DNA of 64,000 nt from Helicobacter_D sp964464895 (GCA_964464895.1 CAYXGY010000010.1:1-64000), one strand, 5' to 3'; positions 51,440 through 60,751 are shown, numbered from the stretch's first letter. The notes: generated from the letters alone by a model not told the origin. Made by a program: numbers and translations.

Positions 51440-52828
51440 CTATTTAAATTTTATCGTTTTAAGCTTCACAAAAGCCTCTGCGATTCTCTCCTTATCGCCC
51501 TCTAGCAAAGTGCGCGAATCCAAAATCAATGCGCCACTTTCTAACCTAGCGATAATGCCCTCTTTGCGCAAATACCTTTCTAACTGCTCCTCATTAAAAC
51601 CAAAAGCTGCTAAATCTTTTGCCACAATTGCAACTCCAAAAGACTCTAAATAATGGCTTGGCATTGCCCCTCCTCCACTATAACTTTTGGTTGGGATAAC
51701 TTTGGGGGCAAAATCATTTGAAATCAGACTTGCCAACGCCTCTGCCTTGCGCTTTAACTCCTCTTGTCCTCTAAGCAACAAATGACAAGTAGGGATTTTT
51801 TCTGTTTTACCCTCCAAATAAGCATTTAATGTCGCCTCAAGGGCTGCAATCGTGAATTTATCTACGCGCAACATTCTTAGAAGTTGGTTTTGTTTCAGTT
51901 TATCTATCAAGGCTTTTTTGCCAAAGATAATGCCCGCTTGCGCCCCGCCTAAGAGCTTATCTCCGCTAAAGCTTACGAGGCTTGGATTGAGGCTTGCAAT
52001 TTCTTCTAAAGCAGGTTCAAATTTCTTTAGACTATTTTCAAATCCATTCAAGCCAAAATATCCACTTCCCAAATCATAATAATCAATGAGATTCTGTGTA
52101 GTAGCCAGCTCTACAATTTCTTTAAAATCAACTTCTTTTACAAATCCACTCATAGCATAATTAGACTTGTGTGCCTTAAAAAGCATTGCTGTATTTTCAT
52201 TGATTGCTTCTTGATAGTCTTTCAAATGCGTTTTGTTTGTCGTGCCAATCTCACGCAAAATCGCACCAGAATCCGTCATAACTCTTGGAATCCGAAAGCT
52301 CCCGCCAATTTCAATCAGCTCTCCACGTGAGACAACTACCTCTTTGCCTTTGGCAAAAGTATTGAAAATCAAAAAAACCGCCGCGGCATTATTATTGACT
52401 ACCAAAACATCTTCCGCTCCCAAAAGCGCCCTAAACAAACCCTTTAAATGCACATAACGTTCGCTACGATTCCCTCTCTCTTGGTCGTATTCTAAATTAT
52501 TATAACGCGTTAAAATGGGCAGAATCTCTTGTAAGATTGAGGGGGAAAACACGCTACGTCCAAGATTCGTATGCACCACGATTCCGGTCGCATTAACGAG
52601 AGGTTTTAAGGATTTTTGCGTGAGGACGTGGTATTGTTTGGTAACTTGTTGGACACAAGATTCCAAATCCAAAATCTTGCCACCTTGTAACAAATCTTTA
52701 CGATAGTCGCTCAAAAATTCCGTAAGGAGATTTTTGGCTAAATTTGAATTAAAATTACTCCCCAATGCGTCCCTTAACGCATTGAGTAATTTGTCTGTTT
52801 TGGGGATATGTCGTAGAATATCTTGCAT
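51440..52828 (-). CDS. selA: L-seryl-tRNA(Sec) selenium transferase
   Basis: 462 residues. N-terminal tRNA-binding region, then the PLP fold: LVNATGIVVHTNLGRSVFSP, NNLEYDQERGNRSERYVHL, VNNNAAAVFLIFNTFAKGKEVVVSRGELIEIGGSFRIPRVM, and the PLP lysine Lys291 in SFSGDKLLGGAQAGII. It converts Ser-tRNA(Sec) to selenocysteyl-tRNA. First gene of the minus-strand operon with selB 14 bases downstream. selC and selD are not in the window. Divergent from uspA, with 127 bases between. Confidence 0.96.
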   Translation of the reverse strand: MQDILRHIPKTDKLLNALRDALGSNFNSNLAKNLLTEFLSDYRKDLLQGGKILDLESCVQQVTKQYHVLTQKSLKPLVNATGIVVHTNLGRSVFSPSILQEILPILTRYNNLEYDQERGNRSERYVHLKGLFRALLGAEDVLVVNNNAAAVFLIFNTFAKGKEVVVSRGELIEIGGSFRIPRVMTDSGAILREIGTTNKTHLKDYQEAINENTAMLFKAHKSNYAMSGFVKEVDFKEIVELATTQNLIDYYDLGSGYFGLNGFENSLKKFEPALEEIASLNPSLVSFSGDKLLGGAQAGIIFGKKALIDKLKQNQLLRMLRVDKFTIAALEATLNAYLEGKTEKIPTCHLLLRGQEELKRKAEALASLISNDFAPKVIPTKSYSGGGAMPSHYLESFGVAIVAKDLAAFGFNEEQLERYLRKEGIIARLESGALILDSRTLLEGDKERIAEAFVKLKTIKFK

Positions 52829-52955
52829 TACCTATTCTTTTGTGTAAATTTTAGCTTAAAAGCGTAGCGCATTCTTACTTTATTTTCTGTGAATTTTGCA
52901 AGATTTCGCACAGATTTTGATATAATTTTTATCATTTTATTTAATAAGGCTTGCG

Positions 52956-53372
52956 ATGAAAAAGATTTTATTTGCCGTAGATGGGACAAAATCTTGTCAA
53001 AAAGCGGCAGAATTTGTGGTAAATTTTTTCGGCGACAGGGACGATTGCGCAATTACTATTATTCACGTCAAAACCCCCATTATGCTTTATGGAGAAGCGG
53101 CACTTGCGGCTTATGAGGAAATTGAAAAAAAAGAAAATGCACAAAGCGATAAACTATTAGAAGAATTTTGTGCAATTTTCACTGACAAAGGTGTCAATAT
53201 CAAACAAAAACTGCTAGAGGGCGAAGCTGTAACAGAAGTGTTAGCCTATGCCAAAGATTTTGATTTGCTCGTCATTGGGCAGAGTGAGGAAAGCTTTTGG
53301 AATAAAATCTTTTCTACCAATCAAAACGATTTTTCACAAAAATCTCCGATTCCTATTTTGATTGTAAAATAA
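52956..53372 (+). CDS. Universal stress protein family
   Basis: 138 residues, single UspA domain: MKKILFAVDGTKSCQKAAEFVVNFFGDRDDCAITIIHVKTPIML, ALAYAKDFDLLVIGQSEESFWNKIFSTNQNDFSQKSPIPILIVK. The ATP-binding Gly pattern (G-2x-G-9x-G) is only partly kept (GQSEESFWNKIFST), so nucleotide binding is doubtful. A TATAAT lies about 40 bases upstream. It is followed after 39 bases by the small TPR-like gene. Confidence 0.83.
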   Translation: MKKILFAVDGTKSCQKAAEFVVNFFGDRDDCAITIIHVKTPIMLYGEAALAAYEEIEKKENAQSDKLLEEFCAIFTDKGVNIKQKLLEGEAVTEVLAYAKDFDLLVIGQSEESFWNKIFSTNQNDFSQKSPIPILIVK

Positions 53373-53411
53373 AATGACAGATTTAAAGCCCTGTAAAAGT
53401 CAAGGATTCTA

Positions 53412-53660
53412 ATGAAAACTCTAACGCTCGCAAGCATTTATGAAATACAAGGGCACGCTCACGAAGCAGCAGAGATTTATAAAACCATTTTAGAGGAAGA
53501 CCCCAACAACATTGAAGCCAAAATCGCGCTAAAACGACTAGTCAGCAATCGCAAAAACTATGGTAAAGCAAGGGAGGATATGTTGAATCTCTTTATCCAA
53601 ATGGATAGTGAAGTAGAGTTTAATGAGTTTGAAAGGTGGTTAGGACAACTATGGAACTAA
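53412..53660 (+). CDS. Small TPR-like protein
   Basis: 82 residues, helical: LASIYEIQGHAHEAAEIYKTILEEDPNNIEAKIALKRL is a good tetratricopeptide repeat, with a second imperfect helix pair. No signal. It overlaps the next gene by 10 bases. In H. pylori, as I recall, small genes of the same kind stand directly upstream of arsR, so the order is conserved. Binding partner unknown. Confidence 0.75.
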   Translation: MKTLTLASIYEIQGHAHEAAEIYKTILEEDPNNIEAKIALKRLVSNRKNYGKAREDMLNLFIQMDSEVEFNEFERWLGQLWN

Positions 53661-54058
53661 AAGAAGCGATTTTACAAACATTAGCCGAAATTGATACGGG
53701 AGATTCTATCAACGAATCTAACTCAAACGATACATTAGAAGAACCCAAGCTAGAACGTGATGCTTTATTGGACATTCTACCCCCCGATAATCCAAGCCAA
53801 AATACCAATACACAGAATCCTTATGCACGCAAAATTGAAAAGCTAGATTTCAAAAATACCGAAGAACTTAAAACACTGCTAACCAAATCCTATTTAGAGG
53901 AAGAAAAATTTCTTAATTCCTTGCAAGAAAGAATCCTTGTGCTTTTTGAGGGCTTACAATCTCCGAATAATCGCAATATTGAGACAAAAGTAGATATGAT
54001 TTTGAATTTTTTAGAATTTACTTTAGCCATTATTGACGAAAAAAAGAATCAAAAATGA
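53651..54058 (+). CDS. CiaD-like domain protein
   Basis: 135 residues from ATG 53651 (AGGACAACT before it). An acidic, asparagine/serine-rich first half is followed by a helical second half, YLEEEKFLNSLQERILVLFEGLQSPNNRNIETKVDMILNFLEFTLAIIDEK. The latter resembles the C-terminal domain of the Campylobacter invasion antigen D family. In C. jejuni CiaD is a flagellum-exported effector; whether this protein is exported is unknown. It overlaps the TPR-like gene. A 262-base gap follows before arsR. Confidence 0.65.
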   Translation: MELKEAILQTLAEIDTGDSINESNSNDTLEEPKLERDALLDILPPDNPSQNTNTQNPYARKIEKLDFKNTEELKTLLTKSYLEEEKFLNSLQERILVLFEGLQSPNNRNIETKVDMILNFLEFTLAIIDEKKNQK

Positions 54059-54098
54059 AAAAAAATTTTTTATTTACCTTTGATTTACTATTTTCTTT

Positions 54099-54200
54099 TA
54101 TAATTTCGTCATCTCAACGGGATGAGTTGAGAGACAGGCTTAACGCAATGTTAAGTTTGGACTTTTTGCGAAGAAAAGTTTTTCATCCACTTCTCCTTTG
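54099..54200 (+). ncRNA. Possible structured leader or small RNA upstream of arsR
   Basis: TATAAT at 54099-54104 is followed at once by two hairpins: TCTCAAC-GGGATGA-GTTGAGA (about 54112-54132) and CTTAAC-GCAAT-GTTAAG (about 54139-54155). No credible gene covers them. This suggests a transcript starting near 54110 with a structured 5' end leading into arsR about 210 bases later, or a separate small RNA. Confidence 0.35.
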
Positions 54201-54320
54201 CTTAAGGACACTTAGCGTGAGTAAGTTCTTTGAAATTATTGTCAATTCTAGTGGGCATTTTCCTCAATTTTTCTTTAACCCCCTAAAATACCCAATCCTC
54301 CTTTTTGCAAGGAAAATGCC

Positions 54321-55004
54321 ATGCTAGAAGTCCTGATGATAGAAGATGATTTGGAGTTAGCGACCATTCTTGGCGAATACTTAAAAGCTCATGATATTAA
54401 TGTAACGAATTATGATGAGCCCTATACAGGCATGAGTGCAATCAACACTCGACATTTTGACCTCCTTCTTTTAGATCTAACACTCCCAAACCTAGATGGG
54501 CTTGAAGTTTGCAAGAAGGTCGCAAAAGAAAAACGAATTCCGATTATCATCTCTTCTGCAAGACACGATATTGATGATAGAGTGCTAGGGTTAGAATTTG
54601 GTGCAGACGATTATATCCCTAAGCCTTACGACCCAAAAGAACTCATTGCGAGAATCCATAGTGTCCTTCGTAGATACAATTTATCCAACAAACCAAACCA
54701 AACAGAAACATCTATTTTGCCTTTTGTGCTTGATAAAGGAAGTAGAGAAATTTACCTCAACGAAGAAGCACTTAATTTGACTAAAGCGGAATACGAAATT
54801 CTAAGCTTTATGCTTGAAAATGTTAATCAAGCTTTAACGCGTGATTCTATTGCTGCACATTCAGATTCTATTAACCCAGATTCTAGCAACAAAAGCATTG
54901 ATGTCATCATTGGACGCTTGCGCAACAAAATAGAAAGAGGAGATAAAAAGTTCATCTTTTCTGTGCGTGGGATTGGTTATAAACTGCAATTAAAAGATGA
55001 TTAA
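54321..55004 (+). CDS. arsR: Acid-response two-component regulator ArsR (OmpR type)
   Basis: 227 residues. Receiver domain: MIEDDLELATIL (acidic pocket), phospho-acceptor Asp in LLLLDLTLPNLDG (about residue 52), KPYDPKEL. C-terminal OmpR winged helix: LTKAEYEILSFMLENVNQALTRDSI...SIDVIIGRLRNKIE...VRGIGYKL. The sequence and the arsR-arsS-hemB order match H. pylori HP0166-HP0165-HP0163, where the system controls urease and acid-resistance genes and the regulator is essential. It overlaps the kinase gene by eight bases. Confidence 0.93.
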   Translation: MLEVLMIEDDLELATILGEYLKAHDINVTNYDEPYTGMSAINTRHFDLLLLDLTLPNLDGLEVCKKVAKEKRIPIIISSARHDIDDRVLGLEFGADDYIPKPYDPKELIARIHSVLRRYNLSNKPNQTETSILPFVLDKGSREIYLNEEALNLTKAEYEILSFMLENVNQALTRDSIAAHSDSINPDSSNKSIDVIIGRLRNKIERGDKKFIFSVRGIGYKLQLKDD

Positions 55005-56235
55005 AAATTCTATTTTCGTTAAAATTACGATTTTATTCATAGTCGCTATCATCTGTCTAGGTGCATTTTCTTATTATTTTATCCGAGAGGAAATCAATGA
55101 GGGCATCTTAAAAGACCAACTCAAATACAATCAATTTTTAACCACTATCAACCAATTAGTGCGCTTTGGCGGCAATATAGAATTGATTGAAAAATATCTT
55201 AAAGAGCTAGATTTACACCAAATCCAAGACACCAAAACATTAGAACAATTCCAAAATCACTTAACGCAGAATCTCAACAATGGAATGATTGCAAAAATCA
55301 TTAAGCAAGAAAATGGAATTTATCTTTTTTTGCAAACTCCACAAGAGTGGAAACTCTATGGCGGTTTATATTCTCATAGGCTTTTTAACTATTATTTAAT
55401 TACATTTTTTGCCTTTTTGGTGGTTGTTTTTTTATTTGCTCTTGTGATTAAAAGTATTTTGCCACTTAAAACCTTGCGCAAAGAGATTCGTAAATTTGCC
55501 GATGGACAAACAAATATTTCCTGTAAAATCAACCAAAATGACGAAATCGGCGAGCTCTCGCGTGAATTTGAAAATGCAGCAGAAAAAATCAATGCCCTCA
55601 ACCAATCCAGACATCTCTTTTTGCGCTCTATTATGCACGAGCTCAAAACCCCAATTACTAAAGGCAGAATCACAGCAGAAATGATAGACAACCCACTTTA
55701 CAAAGAACGACTTTGCAGCGTATTTGACCGCCTAAATAGTCTCATCAATGAATTTGCTAAGATTGAAGAATTAAGCTCACGCAATTACTGCCTTAACAAA
55801 CAAAACTATGTGTTAAAAGACATTTTGCAACGCGTTTTTGTAATGCTACTTTTAGACAAAGAACAAATCCAAGAGCTTTTTATTTTACCTAGCGAAAACT
55901 ATCTTTTGCATTGCGACTTTGAAATGCTCGCTTTGGCTATCAAAAATTTACTGGATAATGCGCTAAAATACAAAACAAAAGGCAAGGTAGAAATTGAAAT
56001 CCAAAACGAGAATCTTTTAGTTTCAAACTTTGGTGCGCCCCTGCCTTATAGTCTAAAAGACCACGCTAAACCCTTTTTCAAGGACAGCAAATCCAATAAA
56101 AATGGTGGCTTGGGCTTAGGAATCTATATCGTCAAAAGCACTTTGGAATCTCAAGGATTGAAGTTAGATTACCGCCACGAAAAGGATAAAAATTATTTTA
56201 TCATTCAAGGCATTATTGCCAAAACCAAACCATAA
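54997..56235 (+). CDS. arsS: Acid-sensing histidine kinase ArsS
   Basis: 412 residues. Two membrane helices (about residues 8-27 and 134-154) enclose a periplasmic sensor of about 105 residues containing one notable His-rich spot (ELDLHQIQD). HAMP, then the phospho-accepting His in FLRSIMHELKTPITKGRITAEM, N box LDNALKYKTKG, and the G boxes GGLGLGIYIVKSTLE. In H. pylori periplasmic histidines sense pH. It starts inside the arsR stop region; the hemB gene begins 10 bases after its stop. Confidence 0.92.
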   Translation: MIKNSIFVKITILFIVAIICLGAFSYYFIREEINEGILKDQLKYNQFLTTINQLVRFGGNIELIEKYLKELDLHQIQDTKTLEQFQNHLTQNLNNGMIAKIIKQENGIYLFLQTPQEWKLYGGLYSHRLFNYYLITFFAFLVVVFLFALVIKSILPLKTLRKEIRKFADGQTNISCKINQNDEIGELSREFENAAEKINALNQSRHLFLRSIMHELKTPITKGRITAEMIDNPLYKERLCSVFDRLNSLINEFAKIEELSSRNYCLNKQNYVLKDILQRVFVMLLLDKEQIQELFILPSENYLLHCDFEMLALAIKNLLDNALKYKTKGKVEIEIQNENLLVSNFGAPLPYSLKDHAKPFFKDSKSNKNGGLGLGIYIVKSTLESQGLKLDYRHEKDKNYFIIQGIIAKTKP

Positions 56236-56245
56236 AGGAAGAAAT

Positions 56246-57211
56246 ATGTTCAAACGTTTAAGAAGAGTTCGGTTAAACCCTGTTGTGAGGAATCTCGTAG
56301 AGGAAACAAGCTTGCGCACGAAAGACTTAATCTATCCCCTCTTTATTACGCACGGGGAGGGCATTAAAAATGCAATCCCATCTATGCCTGATGTCTATCA
56401 ACTAAGCATTGATAACGTCTTAAAAGAATGTGAGGAATTAGAACAATTAGGCATCGAAGCAATTATGCTTTTTGGGATTCCAGCCATTAAAGATAGTGTA
56501 GGCAGTGAGGCACTAAGTTCGGAGGGCATTATCGCACAAGCCTTGCGCACAATTAAAGCGAAATTCCCCCAAATGCTCCTTTGTGTAGATTTATGCTTCT
56601 GCGAATACACAGACCACGGGCATTGTGGAATCCTAAACCCAAAATTACAGAGTGTGGATAATGATTTAACCCTAGAGATTCTAAACAAACAAGCTCTTGT
56701 GCTTGCACAAGCGGGTGCGGATTTGATTGCACCAAGTGGAATGATGGACGGAATGATAGAACACTTACGCAACACATTGGATGGCGCGGGATTTTCTCAT
56801 ATTCCGCTAATGAGCTATTCTACCAAATTTGCGAGTGGCTATTATGGACCTTTCCGAGATGTTGCAAACAGCACACCAAGTTTCGGAGACCGCAAAAGTT
56901 ACCAACAAAATCCCGCAAACCGCCGAGAAGCAATCTTAGAGAGCCTAGAAGACGAAAGACAGGGTGCGGATATTTTAATGGTTAAACCCGCACTCGCTTA
57001 TCTTGACATTGTGCGCGATATTAGAGAACGCACCTTATTGCCCCTTGCAGTGTATAATGTAAGCGGAGAATATGCAATGCTGAAATTTGCGCAAAAGAAT
57101 CATTTGATTGATTATGAACGCGTTTTATTAGAAACGATGATTGGCTTTAAACGCGCAGGAGCAGATATTATCATCACTTATCACGCGAAAGAAATTGCGA
57201 ATCTCTTATAG
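56246..57211 (+). CDS. hemB: Delta-aminolevulinic acid dehydratase (porphobilinogen synthase)
   Basis: 321 residues from ATG 56246 (SD AAAGGAAGAAAT). Full HemB: DLIYPLFITHGEG, LLCVDLCFCEYTDHGHCGI (the metal-binding Cys/His segment), APSGMMDGMIEHLRNTLD, SYSTKFASGYYGPFRD with the first Schiff-base lysine (TKFAS), and MVKPALAYLDIVRDIRE with the second (VKPAL). It joins two 5-aminolevulinates in haem synthesis. It is downstream of arsS as in H. pylori. Confidence 0.96.
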   Translation: MFKRLRRVRLNPVVRNLVEETSLRTKDLIYPLFITHGEGIKNAIPSMPDVYQLSIDNVLKECEELEQLGIEAIMLFGIPAIKDSVGSEALSSEGIIAQALRTIKAKFPQMLLCVDLCFCEYTDHGHCGILNPKLQSVDNDLTLEILNKQALVLAQAGADLIAPSGMMDGMIEHLRNTLDGAGFSHIPLMSYSTKFASGYYGPFRDVANSTPSFGDRKSYQQNPANRREAILESLEDERQGADILMVKPALAYLDIVRDIRERTLLPLAVYNVSGEYAMLKFAQKNHLIDYERVLLETMIGFKRAGADIIITYHAKEIANLL

Positions 57212-57458
57212 AGTTTGAGAGATTCTATCGTAAAGATTTTTGTATGCGAGATTATGGATTGCTTCGGGTAATGCCCTCACAATGACGCACTGATTCCTGT
57301 CATTGTGAAACTCCACCGCTATGGAATCGTGGCGCACACCATGTAGTGGTTTGTCTGCGAGGCAAGACTCTAAATTGTGCATTGCTTCGCCCACGCTCGC
57401 AAGGAAGAAGTGGCTTTACGAATGATTTGCGAGGGAAGCGGAAGCCCCGCAAGGGCAG
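57212..57458 (+). other. Intergenic region with degenerate repeat elements
   Basis: 247 bases between hemB and the convergent ABC-F gene. Contains the second copy of the dispersed repeat (57232-57262) and inverted bits such as TCACAATGAC / GTCATTGTGA (57278-57308). It is richer in GC than other gaps. No gene seen. Confidence 0.55.
57232..57262 (+). repeat. Dispersed intergenic repeat, copy 2
   Basis: Matches 43027-43060 over about 30 bases with few changes (GTATGCRAGATTATRGATTGC core). Confidence 0.6.
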
Positions 57459-59402
57459 TCATAGATTCGCTTCTTGTTCCTCTAACTCCAAATATTGCAT
57501 AATTTTTTCCTCGCACAATGCATTTTTGGCTTCAAATTCCACTGATTTTTCTTGTAACTCTTGTGTGCTTAAATCGCCACTAAACAACACTTTTTCAAGC
57601 TCCTTAATCTCCATTTCTAGGGCTTCGATTTCTTGTGGCAAAATCTCCAACAACCGCTTTTGATGATAGCTTAATTTCGTTTTCTTTGCATTTGAGTGAT
57701 TTCTGGGCTCTTTGGAATCTTGAGCGACATTTTGCGAATCCAATTCCACGCTTAAAGCCTGATACTCTCTTAATTCACTTTCAATCTCTAAATATTCACT
57801 AAAGCTTTTATGCGATTCCACTACTTCGCCATTGCCCCTAAAGACATAGAGTTTTTGTGCGATTTTATCCACAAAGTAGCGGTCGTGGCTCACAAAAATA
57901 ATCGTTCCCTCAAAACTCTGTAAGTATTCCTCCAAAATATTAATCGTAGGAATATCCAAATCATTCGTTGGCTCATCTAAGATTAAACAATCATACGACT
58001 TTGTAAAAAGCAAGGCAAGTGCGACACGATTCTTTTCCCCTCCACTTAATGCCCCGATTTTCTTATCCAAAAACTCTTTAGGAAACAAAAAATTCTTCAA
58101 ATAACCAAAAATGTGCATACTCTTGCCACGCACCTCAATATGGTCTCCCCCAAAAGGACAAAAAGTCTCTAGCAAATCCTTGCTATCATCTAAGTTTTCT
58201 CGGTGTTGGTCAAAATAGCCAATCTTTACTTCTCCGCATTCAATGCTCCCACTTGTCGGCTTAATTTGCCCCAAAAAGAGTTTGAGCAAAGTAGATTTTC
58301 CCGCGCCATTGCGTCCCACGATTGCGATTTTATTACATTGCAAAATCCTTGTAGTGAAATCACGAATCAAAACTTTTCCACCCATCTCTACGCAGAGATT
58401 CTTTGTTTCAAACAACATTTTCTTGCGATTGACGCCCTCTTCTTGATTGAAATTCTTGCGCTCCCGCTCCAATTCCAAACGCATCTTGCGAATAATAGAG
58501 GGATTCGTTTTCGCCTCTTGGCGCATTTGCATTAATCGTGCTTTGCGTCCCTCATTGCGTTTCACTCTCGCACGCACCCCACGCGCCAACCATTCCTCCT
58601 CGGCTTTAAGGTGTTTCAAGAGCGTTTCGTGGCTTTTGGCAAGGCTTAAGAGCAAGTTTTCCTTTTGACGCAGATAATCACTATATCCACCTTTGAAATG
58701 GCGAATCTTGCCCTCCTCTACCTCCACCACACGCGTTGCGATTTTATCAATGAAATAGCGGTCGTGACTAATAAACGCCAATGTCCAATTTGCACGCAGC
58801 ATAGATTCCAAAAACTCTACCATTTGCACATCTAGGTGGTTTGTCGGCTCATCTAGCAGCAAAACATCTGGCTTGGTTAGCAAAAGGCACGCAAGCGCGA
58901 TGCGCTTTTGTTCTCCACCACTTAGCAAATTCACGAATTGATTTTGCAGAGATTCTAACCCAAAAGTCTCCAATACTTGTTTGACTTTTGCTTCCAAATC
59001 CCACGCATTATGGTGGTCAATGAAACTAGATAATTCTGCGGATTCGCGTAAGAGCGTTTTATCGTTGGGGTTCTCTTGGAGCAATTTTACCACTTCAAAA
59101 TAACGCATTTTGGCGCACTTTAGAGATTCTAACGCTTCCAAAATAGCATTTTTAGTTGTTTGTTCCTCCCTGAAATGTGGCTTTTGAATCAAGTGTTTGA
59201 TTTCCAAATCTCCCTCAACAATCCGCACTCCCTCATCGGGCTCTAAATCTCCGCTTAGAATCTTTAACAAAGTAGATTTTCCTGCGCCATTGCGTCCAAC
59301 GATTGCAACGCGTTCGCCCTCTCGCAAATGGAAAGAAATCTCTTTCAAAATCACTTTATAATCATATTGCTTGGAAATATTTTGCAAAGAAAGATTAGAC
59401 AT
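57459..59402 (-). CDS. ABC-F family ATPase (Uup/EttA-like)
   Basis: 647 residues from ATG 59402, which overlaps the lgt stop; an upstream open frame to 59573 is only lgt in another phase. Two ABC domains: Walker A GRNGAGKSTLLKIL and GRNGAGKSTLLKLF, signatures LSGGEQKRIALA and LSGGEKNRVALA, Walker B LLLDEPTNHLD and LILDEPTNDLD. The linker between is charged (P-site tRNA-interaction motif region), and the C-terminal coiled coil (LLEILPQEIEALEMEIKELEKVL) is typical of Uup. Such proteins act on ribosomes rather than membranes; this one probably resolves ribosome stalls. Confidence 0.93.
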   Translation of the reverse strand: MSNLSLQNISKQYDYKVILKEISFHLREGERVAIVGRNGAGKSTLLKILSGDLEPDEGVRIVEGDLEIKHLIQKPHFREEQTTKNAILEALESLKCAKMRYFEVVKLLQENPNDKTLLRESAELSSFIDHHNAWDLEAKVKQVLETFGLESLQNQFVNLLSGGEQKRIALACLLLTKPDVLLLDEPTNHLDVQMVEFLESMLRANWTLAFISHDRYFIDKIATRVVEVEEGKIRHFKGGYSDYLRQKENLLLSLAKSHETLLKHLKAEEEWLARGVRARVKRNEGRKARLMQMRQEAKTNPSIIRKMRLELERERKNFNQEEGVNRKKMLFETKNLCVEMGGKVLIRDFTTRILQCNKIAIVGRNGAGKSTLLKLFLGQIKPTSGSIECGEVKIGYFDQHRENLDDSKDLLETFCPFGGDHIEVRGKSMHIFGYLKNFLFPKEFLDKKIGALSGGEKNRVALALLFTKSYDCLILDEPTNDLDIPTINILEEYLQSFEGTIIFVSHDRYFVDKIAQKLYVFRGNGEVVESHKSFSEYLEIESELREYQALSVELDSQNVAQDSKEPRNHSNAKKTKLSYHQKRLLEILPQEIEALEMEIKELEKVLFSGDLSTQELQEKSVEFEAKNALCEEKIMQYLELEEQEANL

Positions 59403-60246
59403 TTTCGCGATTCCTCGCCCCTGAATCTTTTTGCGCAATTTGTGCGGCTTTGTAAAGCCACAAAACGAAACAGAATCCACCAATGAGCAAAGACAAAAGC
59501 TGCCCGAGTGTGAGCCAATCAAAAGCAATAAATCCAATCTGTGCATCGGGTTCTCTAAAAAACTCGGCGACAAAACGCATTAAAGAATACCATATTCCAT
59601 AAAGGACTCCAATCTCACCCACAAAACGCACTCTTTTGCGCCAAAAATACAGAATCACAAAGACTAAAATCCCCTCCAAAATTGCCTCATAAAGCTGACT
59701 TGGGTGGCGCAAAACCCCCTCTACATAGATTCCGATTTCACTTGCTGTTTCGCGTCCGATTAATTCTTGATTTAGAAAATTCCCAATCCGTCCAAACACA
59801 TAACCCAATGGAATACTAAGTCCCGCCAAATCCATAAAAAGCCAAAAATCAACTTTTTTGATTCTTGCAAATAGCAAAGAAGCAATCAAAAACCCAATGA
59901 CTGCCCCGTGATAGCTCATTCCGCGGATTCCTACAAACTTACCCTGTCTATCAAAAGGATTGAAAATCTCCCACGGATGGCTAAGATAATAACCCGTATA
60001 ATCGTCATAAAATAAAATATATCCTAGCCTTGCGCCCAAAATCACGCCCACTTCAACCCAAATAAAATAACTATCCAAAAGCGCATTAGAGATAGGATAG
60101 TTATCAAGTTTTACGAAAGCTTTAGCAACCAAAAGTGCGACAAGCAAGGCAAGCACATACATCAGCCCATACCAATGCACAGGGATTCCAAATACCTCAA
60201 AAGCAATGGGGTTAAAATGGCTATAAATAGAGTTCCATACTATCAT
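59395..60246 (-). CDS. lgt: Phosphatidylglycerol-prolipoprotein diacylglyceryl transferase
   Basis: 283 residues from ATG 60246; the longer frame to 60348 overlaps the preceding gene. Seven membrane helices, the HWYGLMYV start, YHGAVIGF with the catalytic His, and the family motif GRIGNFLNQELIGRET. It adds the diacylglyceryl group to the lipobox Cys of lipoproteins, including the two in the 40-42 kb cluster. It overlaps the upstream small gene by 26 bases and the ABC-F gene by 8. Confidence 0.94.
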   Translation of the reverse strand: MIVWNSIYSHFNPIAFEVFGIPVHWYGLMYVLALLVALLVAKAFVKLDNYPISNALLDSYFIWVEVGVILGARLGYILFYDDYTGYYLSHPWEIFNPFDRQGKFVGIRGMSYHGAVIGFLIASLLFARIKKVDFWLFMDLAGLSIPLGYVFGRIGNFLNQELIGRETASEIGIYVEGVLRHPSQLYEAILEGILVFVILYFWRKRVRFVGEIGVLYGIWYSLMRFVAEFFREPDAQIGFIAFDWLTLGQLLSLLIGGFCFVLWLYKAAQIAQKDSGARNRENV

Positions 60247-60532
60247 TGACAACCTCAAAAAACCGATGCAGCCCCAAGCGCACAAAGGTATCGTATAGAT
60301 AAGGACTTGCGATATAAAAGTGAAATTTGAACCCATTTTTGCGTGCAAGCTTCAACCAATAACCCAAAATATAAAAATTCACCTCTTTAGCCTGCGGAAT
60401 CTCAAAATGAAGCTCCACATTGGGTTCATTTTTGCGCTTTTCTAAAAGAAACTTCATATCGTGATAATCACTAATCTCCTTAATCTTTCCACGCAAAATA
60501 TAAACATCGTCTTTTACTTTTTTGATTTTCAA
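60221..60532 (-). CDS. Small protein of unknown function upstream of lgt
   Basis: 103 residues, no signal or membrane segment. VYILRGKIKEISDYHDMKFLLEKRKNEPNVELHFEIPQAKEVNFYILGYWLKLARKNGFKFHFYI, then a short C-terminal helix. The alternation of strands and helices resembles a STAS-like domain, but no motif settles it. ATG 60532; GTTTGAAAATC precedes it with no strong SD. It overlaps lgt by 26 bases, so translation is coupled. Confidence 0.65.
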   Translation of the reverse strand: MKIKKVKDDVYILRGKIKEISDYHDMKFLLEKRKNEPNVELHFEIPQAKEVNFYILGYWLKLARKNGFKFHFYIASPYLYDTFVRLGLHRFFEVVNDSMELYL

Positions 60533-60721
60533 ACTTAGCCTTTTGCAAGAAATTGTGAGATTCTAGCAAAAAGCGACTAAAGATTCCATTGTATCATTAC
60601 GAGATACAAATTGTGCAAGTGAGTGAAAATATTCCGCATTTGCGCTCTACAAGCGATAAATGACGCCCATAAACAGCAAAACTCCAAATTTCTAAATTTT
60701 TTACTTTTTGTTTCTAATTAA

Positions 60722-60751
60722 TTGACTTTTAAGGGGGGGGGGGGGTATTAT
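60722..60751 (+). promoter_or_regulatory. Promoter with G13 tract in the -35/-10 spacer before the autotransporter
   Basis: TTGACT (60722-60727), TTTAA, G13 (60733-60745), TATTAT (60746-60751); spacer 18. ATAGGAG then ATG 60788. Same design as the promoter at 41497-41527. Confidence 0.82.

Noticed and set aside
54055..54327. 90-codon ORF between the CiaD-like gene and arsR
   Set aside because: No family, atypical composition, covers two hairpins and a -10 box; its ATG overlaps the previous stop only by chance.
57403..59573. 704-codon version of the ABC-F gene starting at 59573
   Set aside because: The extra 57 codons lie inside lgt in another frame; ATG 59402 begins the conserved protein.
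59395..60348. Longer Lgt from 60348
   Set aside because: The 34 extra residues overlap the upstream gene; the conserved Lgt start is at ATG 60246.
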